From: Flammula alnicola
Lineage: Eukaryota; Basidiomycota; Agaricomycetes; Agaricales; Strophariaceae
Assembly (NCBI GenBank): GCA_015499995.1
Contig: JADNRV010000136.1
Coordinates: 81,341-145,340, forward strand
Direction: 5' to 3'
DNA length: 64,000 nt
Shown piece by piece: positions 35,664 through 46,654 of the stretch; the first letter of the stretch is position 1; the number at the start of each line of letters is the position of its first letter. A model generated the notes under the pieces. The model saw only the letters and a list, made by a program, of their open reading frames with translations, was not told the origin of the DNA and searched no databases. A program made the position numbers and the translations under genes.

Positions 35664-37320
35664 GAAGGAGAAGAGGCTTTAGAAATGCGGAGTTTCCAAA
35701 TGTCTCCGTCATGATGGTCTTATATATGTCGTATAACCAAGGAAAGCAATTTGCGTCTGGATTTCTGTCACACCTCACCATTTCGACTGACACCCCTCGG
35801 CCAAGTTTCGTAGCCGGCTCGACCCTCATGGTTCTTTCCGGTAATAGATGAAAGCATCCAAATTGCCACTGCGATGGATGAGCGCAGTAAGCAAACCCAG
35901 TATTGAGAACACACTTCGACTCCTGGATGGAGTTTGATCACAGGAAGCATCGTTGCCGCAATTCGGGAACACACCTTGTTCACGGGATTTATTCGGGAAG
36001 GGGAAATGTGGTACAGATTGTGGCGAAGATCCAGCATCCTGTACCCTGAAACAAAATGTATCCTTGAATAGCTTGGTGGTGGATGACCAGAGTCGAGTTG
36101 CCGTCGCTTGCCAAAAAGTCGACGATTGACCTAAAATAGAAGTTGTCCCAATTAAGATTTTTACCGCTTCAACTGGCCATGGATGGAATTTTTGTTTATT
36201 CAGACAACCTGCAACCATAGAATGCTACAATAGAAAGGTAAATAAAAGAATATTGCACGCATTGCACGTCCAGAATATCCTTGATGTTGCGCTCGGGAAA
36301 GTTGCACACTTGCCCGGATGACGTATTGTGGAATTCCATTGACCTTGTCTTTATGTTTGACCTAATTTTGTCCTGACTGGCCCTAGGGAAATCCGGAATT
36401 TTCGAAAATCTTGTCCGGATTCTGACGAAGCCGTCCCATTGCCCAGGGTCCTGAAGGACGTGAAGGAATTGGTGAATGCACGAACAAAACCGTAACGACG
36501 TATAATGGAACCCAGGTATTATTAACCGGAATACGCGTCGCCGGACCCAAAACATTGGATGGTCGCTTGACACTATTGACACACCATTGTGCCAGTCAAC
36601 TCCATTTTCTCTGCCAAGTCTGTTATCGGAAGTTGACTATCGGATTGACCTTTCTCTTTTCCAGACGTTAGGCGTGCACTCCAGGTGAAGAAGTTCTTAG
36701 TGGACTGAGTGGAGTTAGCTACTACGCAAGGTGGTGTTCCTTCCAACCTATCCCCAATCGTTGGCATCGATTGTATTGCTCCCCGTGGTAGCACCGTATC
36801 ATGGGCCGTAAATTTGGGTATGAAAAAAGTCCCGACTCCATATGAAGGTGTTTACTAACTTCAATGATCTCACATGAGGTCGTTGCCAGTGCAGTGCAAT
36901 GGATCTTTCGGTGAATGACTCAACGACTCCATGGCCATGACTTTTGGTGATGCCTCGTGTAGGACGAGTAGGGGTCAATGGTCTGCTTTGCAGCGAGATT
37001 GGCAGGGACAGAAGCTTGGAATAAGATGCAACAAGGTCCGACGGTCGACCTGAAGACACTGGTCTTTCAATCTCGAGTTCGGACTCACATCTTTATGCAT
37101 TGACGAAATTTGTAAGACGAAGCCGCTAAAGTCCAATCACAATTTTCCCCCACTTTTTCTCTATGGGTGCCTGGTCTGTGCGTTGAGTTACGCGTCATAA
37201 GTTTTTCGAGGTTCGGAGGCAATACCTATCATTGAACAACAATTGGAAGATAGTATTACGTATTGATTACGTAGGTCGACCAGTCTTCATGCAGGATAAA
37301 CCACAACGTAACTAGAGCAA
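35664..37320. other. Intergenic, no gene recognised
   Basis: Several short minus-strand frames (for example near 36573-37059) lack family similarity and good splice continuity. It may hold remnants, but none can be supported. Confidence 0.5.
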
Positions 37321-39664
37321 TCAGGACTTCACCGTGATCTTCATCAAGAGGTCTCCTTCGCTATAAACAGAGAATTCAGCTACATTCCGGGTGATTTTGG
37401 TGTACAAACACACCTATTAAATGCAGCCTCGTTAACAACGAAGCCCCCATTATGGGCGAATATGAACTTCCAAGTCCCAGTCAACAACTGTGTGAGTTGT
37501 GTCTTGAAGTCGTCCGAATTCAGTTTCGCGAATGACTTTTCAAGGCTCTCCTTGAATGGTTGAACGACCGATCGAATGTCATCACCGAATATAGTCTCTG
37601 TAACGTTTTTCGGAGCGACGTTGAGGTTGATCTTGAAGTTGCTGTGGGAACTGCTGTCTAGTGTAAGCTCGCCAGACCAAGTGCCAGATTGGATGGCGCT
37701 GAGCGTAAACAGAACGTGAGCGGATAATTTAGATGGACGGCAAGAAAATTCTTACGAGCCAAATCCCGCTAAAAGGCAGAATCAGTACCCAATCCCAACA
37801 AAGATCAGAGTTGGATAGTACTAACCAATCGCTGTCACCACGTCCGTCTTGCCCTCAAGCCTGTGCATTACACCGAAGTCGTTGGCGATATTTTTAAGAC
37901 TCGAGAACACGACTCACTTTATTACACATTTAGCATTTGCGTCGAGGCTTACAGGGATTTCTAGCTTGTTTTGCGTTAGGCCCTCTTGAAAGGCGAGTGG
38001 GAGATCTGCCGATGGCTTTGTTGTAGACCTCTGCTTGTAAACATATTTCCGAACATTAGAAGTGCTATTCTTTGCATCATATACCCAAGGAATTCCCCCG
38101 GCCGGCAGCTAGAAAACCCCGAGTTGTTCAGCATGGGAATAGAAGAACTGGACCTTTCGCGAACACACCTCGCTATCAAGATATCCACAATGTCCCTTGA
38201 TGACAGGCGGATTGCCACCAGAGCCCTTCCCGACGGATTCGGCAATCCAGGTGCTGTGCTGATTGAAAAAACTAAGGACCGGAAGGAAGGCTTTGCAGCA
38301 GATGAGGGGAGCAATTATCAATGAAGGAAAGAGAGCTATTCACCCCGTTCCGAAAGGCCGACGGTACCGTCATATTTCTCGTTTGGGTCGGCGGAGGCAG
38401 GAGGAACAATCCCTGAAAACATGACAAATTAGTAATGGTGAATTCGAACTCCAATCGGTGCGCACAGTTGCCCTAAATAATGTTCAGTTCTTGTCATGCG
38501 TGATCCGAATTTGGCGAAGAAAACGTCGCTCACAGCTGGGAATGGTAGCAAATCTCTAGGAAGATCCCTTCCCTCTGCCTGCATCGTATCATAAGTTCAA
38601 TTTTTGTTTTCTATATCGATGATTGACATACCATTTGGAGGTAGACCAGCATATTGTTGTCGTTGTTCCTTGTGCCTTTATCCGAGGGTGGTACAATGAA
38701 GGGAAGATTCTGGAAACTTAATGCCGTCGGTACAATAGAACGATCCAGGGCATAACCAGTTATTGTTTTCTTTAGAATTGGGAGGTAATAGATGGCCGAG
38801 TGAAGGATACCAGCTGGCGCCTTCAAGTAGAGACCGATAGACGAAACGAAGTCATTCTTTGCTCTGTCGGTCGGGAGGTCGATGAAGCTGCGACTTTCAT
38901 CATACTTAGAAAGATCGACATCTAGAAACTGTTGTTAAGTACGATGGTGAACCGGCGAAACAAAATACATTTCTTACTAGCAAAGTCAATGACGAGCTGG
39001 TGGATGTTGTAATCCGACGGATTCTTCAGCGCATCTTGGATAAACTTCGGAATATCTTGGTCTTTCATTATCTTCAAATTGAGACGAACATCGAAGGCGA
39101 GCCGCCAGTCATTGATCTTCGCTGTCTCTTGGCTAAAGGTGTTCTAATATTTTAGACCGAACTGTATTTCAATCTTCACAATAGATGCTTACGTAGGCTT
39201 CTTAGCTGGACCGGCCAAGTATTTGAAAGTACCAGACTAGCTTTGAGGTCAGATAGCGACTCGGACACAAGAATGAATGCGGATTCACCGTCAATTTCAA
39301 TGTGAAGAGCACACTTTGCTTCTCGTCGGTTCCAAGCAGTAGCTCGATTGCAGATGGAGCGAGCTCTGCATCCACAATCTGGCTATGTTAGAGCGTCAAT
39401 AAAACTAGTATGACAAACTTCAATGTCGAGAACATACGTCCAATCATCGTCTTCCGTAGTATCGGTGGTGAAATGACGCGACTTCGCATCGCTCGTTTTA
39501 AATATCAGGTTGAACTGTTCGTTGACTCCTCTCTGCGAGACGCTAGTGATCTACTGCGGATAAGCGCCTGCCAGAGGAAAATAAACGAATCCATTGACCT
39601 GATCATAGTCGTAAATTTTTGTGCCTGTGAAGCGTTCTTTGGCTAACTCGGCGTAAGGAAGCAT
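37321..39664 (-). pseudogene. Uncharacterised fungal protein, minus-strand paralogue with nonsense codon
   Basis: Reads MLPYAELAKERFTGTKIYDYDQ at the start, which matches PDYAKLAQERFTGTMTHGYDQ of the plus-strand gene at 41580. Shared blocks continue to the end: TTEDDDWT, ALSFQNLPF with PPSDKGTRNNDNNMLVYLQM, LPAGGIPWVYDA, KCVIK, TWKFIFAH and SEGDLL. Exon borders match the paralogue. A TAG at 39551-39553 stands where the paralogue has CAG (Gln), so translation would stop after about 37 residues. If the base is real the gene is dead or needs another start. Function unknown; no signal peptide or membrane segment seen. Confidence 0.65.
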
Positions 39665-41579
39665 GGTTAGAGTTGCTTGAACTGTAATGAGAAAATGGGA
39701 AGGTGGGGGACTCTGCGAGCGACTGGAATAACTTATGTATTTTCAAACTCGTCGGCGAATTGACAGGCTTCCCACCAAGTTCGGATTTCCAGAGCCCCTC
39801 CGGATTAAGCCCAACTTCACTATTCGAATTCTGAAGAATCCGGGGAACTGCTGAGATCGAACTCACACTTGGATAACTTTACATTCATAGTGGCATCTGT
39901 CCAAAATGTGAGATCGCTGGTGAGTGACACCCTGATTGTTCATCGGTGGAGCAATGATCTTGTGAATGGCAAAATACGTATTTCGACGACGTACACGGCC
40001 AATTAGGAATACGAAGGCAATACTTACAAGCCTCGGCAACTCTCCCGGCGAGGGATGACTCTCGAAGGCTGTAATATGATAGCTGTAGATTTCGTTGCAT
40101 CATATAGCTATATGTGCCTTATTTTCTGTTCCCTCCTTTGCGGATGTTCAGAGACAGTCACAATGGTTGGTCATACGTTGTTTGACAGGGACATTACATC
40201 TGTCATCGGGACAAGTTTCTCCGACAGCAACCCTACAATATGATTGGCACGATTAGAAGCACTCAAGCGTGCAATGCACGCCTGAGCATTATGACGTTCT
40301 GGAGCAACTCTCGGGTGAGAAATTTTGCCTTCAATTCTGATGATCTGGGTAGCCGTACACATATCAAATTGGGTTTCTAGCGACGTCTCGCTCGGAGTCC
40401 CTTACATTATCGATTATCTCATTCACCTATGTCTACTTAGATTACAATAAGGCACCGCAAATCATTTGATACTCGTCTGTCTTCAGTTTTAATTTTTTGC
40501 GGAGCTCAGAAGTCGGGGGACACGGCTGTAGATAGTAAACATTGTAGAGAGTAAACATAAATTTGGATCGAAGCCGCGATGGATAGATTAAAATCTGGAG
40601 AAGGTATGGTACCTATGAACACGACGTCGGAAAGCGTTTAGTAGGCATTATATATTCGTGAATGAATGGTGCTTCTTATAGGGTGAGACCATGGCCAGGA
40701 TTCAGATCTAGGTTTTACTGAGGTGAAGGTAGGCAGCCGGAGTCTCAAGAATTCACTCTTGAGTATCAAATCCTGCCACTGGTTTATCCCAAAAGACCCA
40801 GTGCCAGAGGTAACCTACAAAAAATGGCGTAGTCGAACAAAAACACTCCTTTCATAGAAAGAGAGGAATAACCTCTGTCAACGAGGCTTAACTCCAGGAG
40901 GGAAGTTGACGGGGGTAACAGCTCGTGTAGGCTAGCTACCGTTCTCTCAATCTTTCATCCCTAGAACGCTGTTGGCATCCTCGGCTGATTCATAACTTTT
41001 ATTTACTGTATCTACTTTGTAGCTCGCCACTTAATCCGCCTTGTTGATATCCGTCTGATTTTATCATGTCAGAAATGTGGATTTGAATTTACTAGTACTT
41101 ATATTAAACTCAGGAACGTGGTCAAAAGTAGACAATATAGCGGAGTCCAATGGGGTCTCACGGTAGCCTTTTTTTTGTTTTATTCTTTGATTGCTTTTAC
41201 TGGAAGATATCTCAAATTGAGGGTAAAAAGCCAGAAAAACAAAACGAAAAAGGCAAAAGAAAGCCGAAAAATGCTACTGTGAGATACCCTAGTTTTTGCT
41301 TGACTCCTAGAATGAAGAGAAGTCATGCCGCGAACTGTTCGCTCCGAACTACCTGTGGCTACATCCCCCTACCCCTTCCCCACCCGGTGATTTGATGTGC
41401 CCGATTGGCGGATCTGTCGCCTCTTGACCCAGTAGTTTGGCATTTGGTTGACTCTTGATCCTCTTCGATGGGATATTTCCGGCCAGCTAACAACCCTCGC
41501 CTATAAGAATCGTATGGTTGGTGTTACCAGCGCTCACTTCATTTTCTGTTATCCTTACCATCTCACTACAGCTATAGCA
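39665..41579. other. Shared upstream region of the divergent paralogue pair
   Basis: The two paralogues point away from each other across this 1.9-kb stretch. Only short frames without similarity were seen, and no obvious common motif near both starts. Confidence 0.5.
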
Positions 41580-43997
41580 ATGCCGGACCCCGATTACGCC
41601 AAGTTAGCCCAGGAACGCTTCACGGGCACGATGACTCACGGCTACGATCAGGTGGGATTCTTTCATCTCCAACAACCCTCGACCTCTCATACGCAGCAGA
41701 TAACTGCCGTCTCCCAAGGGGCTATCAAGCGTCAGATGAAATTAATGTACAAGATTGCCGAAGACAATTCGCCCATACGGAAATTTCACACCGACACTAC
41801 AGAGGACGATGACTGGACGTATGTCATTCACGCTAGGATTGCTATATACAGTTGTATTGATCAATGGCACAGTTGTATAAAGAACGCTGAACTTGACGCA
41901 TCCAGTGTCGAGTTGCTCCTTCAAAATGACGATAAGCAAACTGTTCTCTTTACGTTGAGCTTGAAGGTGCCAGTGCTCTTCTTCATCCCACGTACTGCTG
42001 TCTGATTTCAAGCCTAGTCTGGTTCTTTTCAATACTTAGGCGGCAAAAAGTCTCGTCCAACGTAAGCTTTCTAATGCGACGAGATAGGTTCTGCTTAACA
42101 TGAAGTGTGGCTTAGCGAAGAGACCGCCGCGATTCAGGACTGGCGTCTCGTATTTAGGGTCCGCCTCAATTTAAATATATTGGACGAGAAGGATGTTCCC
42201 CAATTCGTCAAAGATGTGTTGCGCAGAACGGACGACTACAGCGTCCACCAACTTTTTGTGGATTTCACTAGTATGTTCTTCTTCTTTTGTTCATCCTTGT
42301 AAGGCTCAACGCTAGTTCCTAGCTGCCGATATTTCTAACTATGACGAAGGACTCAGTCACATTGTCCTACCCACCGATGCGGCGAAATTGAGCTTCACTG
42401 AGCACATTAAACTGTATCTGAAGAAGCTCACTAAAGAGACGGGTAACTTTCACTCGACGATCCACTATCTTCCAATTATAAAGAAACCGGAAAACTACCG
42501 TGCGCCCACTATTGCGCCAACGTCTTTGAATTTCCAGAACCTTCCCTTCGTTACATCACCATCGGATAAGGGGACGAAGAATGACGATAAAAATATGTTA
42601 CTTTATCTTCAAATGGTACGTCGATCGCAGAAGGGCAAAGTAAACCTAGTCAAACTAACGATACACTACAGACACAAAAGAGAGAATTTCCTAAAGACCT
42701 TCTACCATGGCCTAAGGTGAGTTCGATTTATTTGCCGTCGTCAAATACACACGACAAAGCCATTTTTGATTAGGCGAATTGTAAGTGTTAACTTGGAATT
42801 TAAACTCGCCGGGCTCAGTGCGAATCATCCATGTTTGTTCAGGGGTTGTCCCTCCCACCGGAACAGATCCAAGGTACGACGGTTCTGTCTGTCTTTCCAA
42901 ATACAGTGAGTAAAAAAAGTAATTTTATTACTGGGCGTCTCTAACTCCTGTTTTTCAAGCTTTCCTGGACGGGTGGTTGCTTCCACGTCTTGCTCGTTTC
43001 AATCAGGCAACCACTTGGGTGCTCAAATCGATCACTTACGATTCAAGTTTATCGCCACTGCCTTTCCACATTGATGCGCATCTGGGATATAGTACCAGTG
43101 AGGTATGTTCGTTATCGTTTTTTCTCTACGCATTTTTCTCAAAGTTATCCAGCTACCGACAGGGGGCACGCCCTGGGCGTATGATGCACAAAAAAGCAGT
43201 CCGAGTACTTTCTACTACTCTTACGGCCATAATAAGGAGACTACCCGACAAACCGCGATTGTCCCAAAAGGATCTAATGCATTCTGTCAACAAGAGAGTA
43301 GTGTCTGGAACCATCTAGAGATCCCGGTTGGCCTTAATTCAGACGGTAAATGTGTTATCAAGTGAGTTGAAGTCTTGACCTTGAAAATTGCATTATTCAA
43401 CGTATTACCGCAGGATCGGCGGTAGGATAGAGGTGTGGTCATGGGGTAAGTATTCTGCTCTGTTATTTGTTAAACTTATATTAATATTATAATGTCCACC
43501 AGCTTCGAAGCCGGCTTGGTAGGCATTCTCCTTTCCCCATTCTAGTCGTTGACCAATCCATGATCTATCAGGTGCATTACCGCCGCCACATGGAGTGCCA
43601 CAGTTACGCTCGACGCTGTTAACCATGGCAGGCTGATGATAAAGGTCGATTTTCCTACACCAAATGTCGGATCAGAAAAGGGAGTTGCCTGGCGTGATAC
43701 ACATGGGGCGAAATATGACACGGTTATTGCTGATCTCAATAAACGCGTCGAGAACGGGGTCAATCAATTGGGGACCATCGCCAACGACATCAAGAATGAA
43801 ATCGAAGGACTCATGGGTGGTGAAAATTCGCTGTGGACATTCATATTCGGCGGTAACGATGATTTCTTCATCGATAAAGTTGGATTCAACAGGTAAATAA
43901 CTTGGATGTTTCACACCATTGATTGCAGGCTCATATTGAACGTGTTTATAGCGAAGGGGATCTCCTAGCGCAGCTCGTATATCAGCTCAAGGACTGA
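41580..43997 (+). CDS. Uncharacterised fungal protein, plus-strand paralogue
   Basis: Starts MPDPDYAKLAQERF (ATG 41580) and ends SEGDLLAQLVYQLKD with stop at 43995-43997. At least ten exons join in frame with short introns, for example 41819-41872, and the last ones near 43440-43500 and 43522-43573. Blocks conserved with the minus-strand copy are TTEDDDWT, SLNFQNLPF, PSDKGTKNDDKNMLLYLQM, LPTGGTPWAYDA, KCVIK and WTFIFGG. The C-terminal part has a helical segment with spaced charged residues before SLWTFIFGGNDDFF. No known domain was recognised, and no signal peptide or transmembrane segment. No break was seen, in contrast to the divergent partner. The exon set was assembled by hand, so small errors are possible. 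Confidence 0.65.
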
Positions 43998-45284
43998 GCT
44001 CGGCCTGATTCTGCTCATGACATGCAACATTATCTCAGTGATTTCGAATACGTAGCCCCTCGCCGTTTAACGAGTTCGTGTATGAAAATATGGCAGGTAG
44101 AATCTAATGAATTGGTAGCGACCTTAGCACTCAAGATTCTCGTCTTACTGCACTAGCTCTCAGCAGCGTCAGCCTATAATATGTTCATGACCATGTTTGT
44201 CCCGCGCTCTCTCACCGGAGCCTATGCTCTTGTTCTATTTATCATCCATGCGATTATTCGCGGACTCCGAGGACATTATTCACTGGGACGGCATTCTGCA
44301 GCGGCTCGACTCCTGATACGATATACGGCACCGATATGGATGCAAGGATAATAATCCGACATAGCCATAAATACCACAAAATTAAAAACAAAATACCTGG
44401 CATGCTTGCCGATATTGGTACAAGGCGAACATCCCAAAATTTGCCAATGCCGTATCGAAGGGATTCGAGTCCAAGTCCTCCTACTCGAGTAGCCCTGAAT
44501 AATTAATGACATCAGTGACTGCACCTAAGTCGACTCGAAGTTGTCCACAAACCGTTTGATATGCAGCTCGCTCATAGGTCGTCATCGTCAAGACGTAGGC
44601 GCATATGGGACGGCTCGTGCCAGTAATGCGGAACGTGGCTATGGTGAATTGAATAAAGATAAATTGAATTTGTGGCTCTCCGAAGTGACTTTGATGCCTA
44701 GAAAATTACCAAGCACTGAAGTGGCGAGAAACACGAGACCATCAAGCTAGAATTCACTCCATCCAACTAATATGATCCAACGCCGGACGCCACCTAGACC
44801 ACCATTCAGGCTCGCTGATTCTACGTTGGCACTCGTGCAACACCCATCGCGAACATATATCTACCGGATATAGATGCCCAAAATTTCCGTTTAGCGGCCG
44901 TTATGTCGACTTCTGGAATGCCTTGATAGGATATATTGAGCTGCCTGAACCGAACGAAAAAATAAAATAAAATAAATAGGAAGCTTCACTTATTAGCGAT
45001 GCTAGCAGAAAGTATGGCAGGATGGCGGTAAACGGAGGCGGTGATCGCAAGGTAGTGGTTGATGGTGTCGGTGGGTCAGTGCTGCGGGGTGGGAAAGGCA
45101 TAGAACAGTGAAGAAAGTCCCCATGGACTCGTTTCAGGACGTACTGAATGGGTGTCCGATTCCATGAAAGTAACCCATCGGGATCAGTCTCGCTAATAGG
45201 CGTTGATTCGTCTCGCCGATTTAGGAAGGCGATGCAATTGGCACCGGCTGCACTGGAGGCCCGTTTGCGAGACGAAAGGACGGT

Positions 45285-45307
45285 GGGGATGGGATAGGGA
45301 GGGTGGG
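45285..45307 (+). other. G-quadruplex-type motif 1
   Basis: Four runs of three or more G are separated by 1-3 bases on the plus strand (gggg at gggatag ggagggtggg). A second such tract follows at 45401. Confidence 0.55.
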
Positions 45308-45400
45308 AGAAGCAGTGGAAAAGGGAGAGAGAGGAAGGACGTACCTGCTGGTGTCCCGGACCACCGTTGTAGGCCGCTGCTTGTGAGCTAAATAGGCAGT

Positions 45401-45425
45401 GGGATGGGGAGGAGGGGAGGGTGGG
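45401..45425 (+). other. G-quadruplex-type motif 2
   Basis: Five G runs (ggg, gggg, gggg, ggg, ggg) within 25 bases on the plus strand, about 95 bases after motif 1. Confidence 0.55.
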
Positions 45426-45877
45426 TGATGCCGCGGGTGTCCTGACACGCAGACGTCGGGTGTCGGCTGCTGTACGGGTGGGCAGCAGGGTGGCGCCAAT
45501 AATACAGATGTTGGGGGCCGCCCGGAGGTAGGCAGTGAGGGATCCCAGGATAGACGTCGGGTGGAAAACGGACAGCGTCGCTGATGTAAACACGGAGAGC
45601 GGGGAGAGTTGAAACCAAACGGTGCGGTCCGCGCGGATCAGTGGAACTTTGATGGCATCAATCCGAAATCGATAATATGCACCAAAGTAGCACCAACATC
45701 GGGAATCGTCAACACTACATCCAACAGGATCAACCCCTTCTCCACAAACCGCCACTTCCCTCAATGTTCGAGCTCTACGACTCCATTAAAACGTATATAC
45801 TAGTAGCGAGGATGAGCAAGACTAACTGAACGAAAGATGAAAAACCTGTGAATGAGAGAAAATGTCGACTGAAGGTA

Positions 45878-46519
45878 CAGTGTAATACACCTCCTTGATA
45901 CACTATACTTCCTTGATACAAATGCTTCCTGCAGGTGTGATTTTCACCGTAACCTCGCAAGGATTGGCATAGACATTTCGGTATATTCAAAGGACGTCCG
46001 TGCAAATTTTTGTGCCCAAAGAATAGGTTACGGGAGCTGGGGAGGGGAGATAGTACACGATTTCGGGTGATTTTGGCGCCATCAGAAGCCCAAATCAGGA
46101 TTTGTACCTCCCATGGTCCCAAATGTTTCGGAAAAAAAGGACCAGACACTTGCCTGTGATATAGCCGAACACTTTTTAGACTTGAATGTGCCCAGATCGC
46201 AGGAGACTTTTCTATAAAGTGCTCAAAGAGACTTAGGATTGACTCGGAGAGTGTTACAGTCTGTCACCAGAGATTTTCCCACATGCGAAATCTGGCTGTG
46301 TCACGTTTGTATCAAGGACACGTATTCGTGACATTTGGGCTCTCCTCCGTAAAAGTCGTTTCTTGCACTCATATTCCTGTCAATTCCCTTACTTTTTGAA
46401 GATTCAGAATCGAAAGACAACCTAGATTTGATATCTCAAAAAATGATTGTGCAAAGTTTGTTTTTGGTGCCGAAAATCGGGGATCTTGATCCCGTGTATC
46501 AAGGAAGTGTATTACACTG
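45878..46519 (-). mobile_element. Mariner-like non-autonomous element, copy 2 (642 bp)
   Basis: Inverted copy of 26182-26823 with the same length and the same cagtgtaatacac ends, flanked by TA at 45876-45877 and 46520-46521. It sits about 130 bases downstream of the stop of the RBR ligase gene. Confidence 0.85.
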
Positions 46520-46654
46520 TATAGGACAGGAAAATGGCCATAACGAAAATGCAGTGAAAACGGGACAAAAAAGGGAATATAGAGGTGGGCATCGGAGGAG
46601 AAAAGAAACGAAAGGGTAGCTGTAGCAGAGGCAACACTGTCCAAGCTTCCACGT

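Larger units (their letters stand above)
43998..45877. other. Intergenic; doubtful minus-strand ORF and G-rich tracts
   Basis: A 287-codon minus-strand frame (44901-45764) exists. Its sequence is rich in Ser, Pro and Thr because the top strand is purine-rich, and nothing in it resembles a known protein; I do not call it a gene. Short plus-strand frames near 44180-44340 and 44540-44750 are also unrecognised. Confidence 0.5.

Noticed and set aside
35768..37059. Chain of minus-strand frames that might be another gene
   Set aside because: They could not be joined by plausible introns and match no family I know.
44901..45764. 287-codon minus-strand frame
   Set aside because: Its length comes from pyrimidine bias; composition is Ser/Pro/Thr-rich and no domain, homologue or splice pattern supports it.
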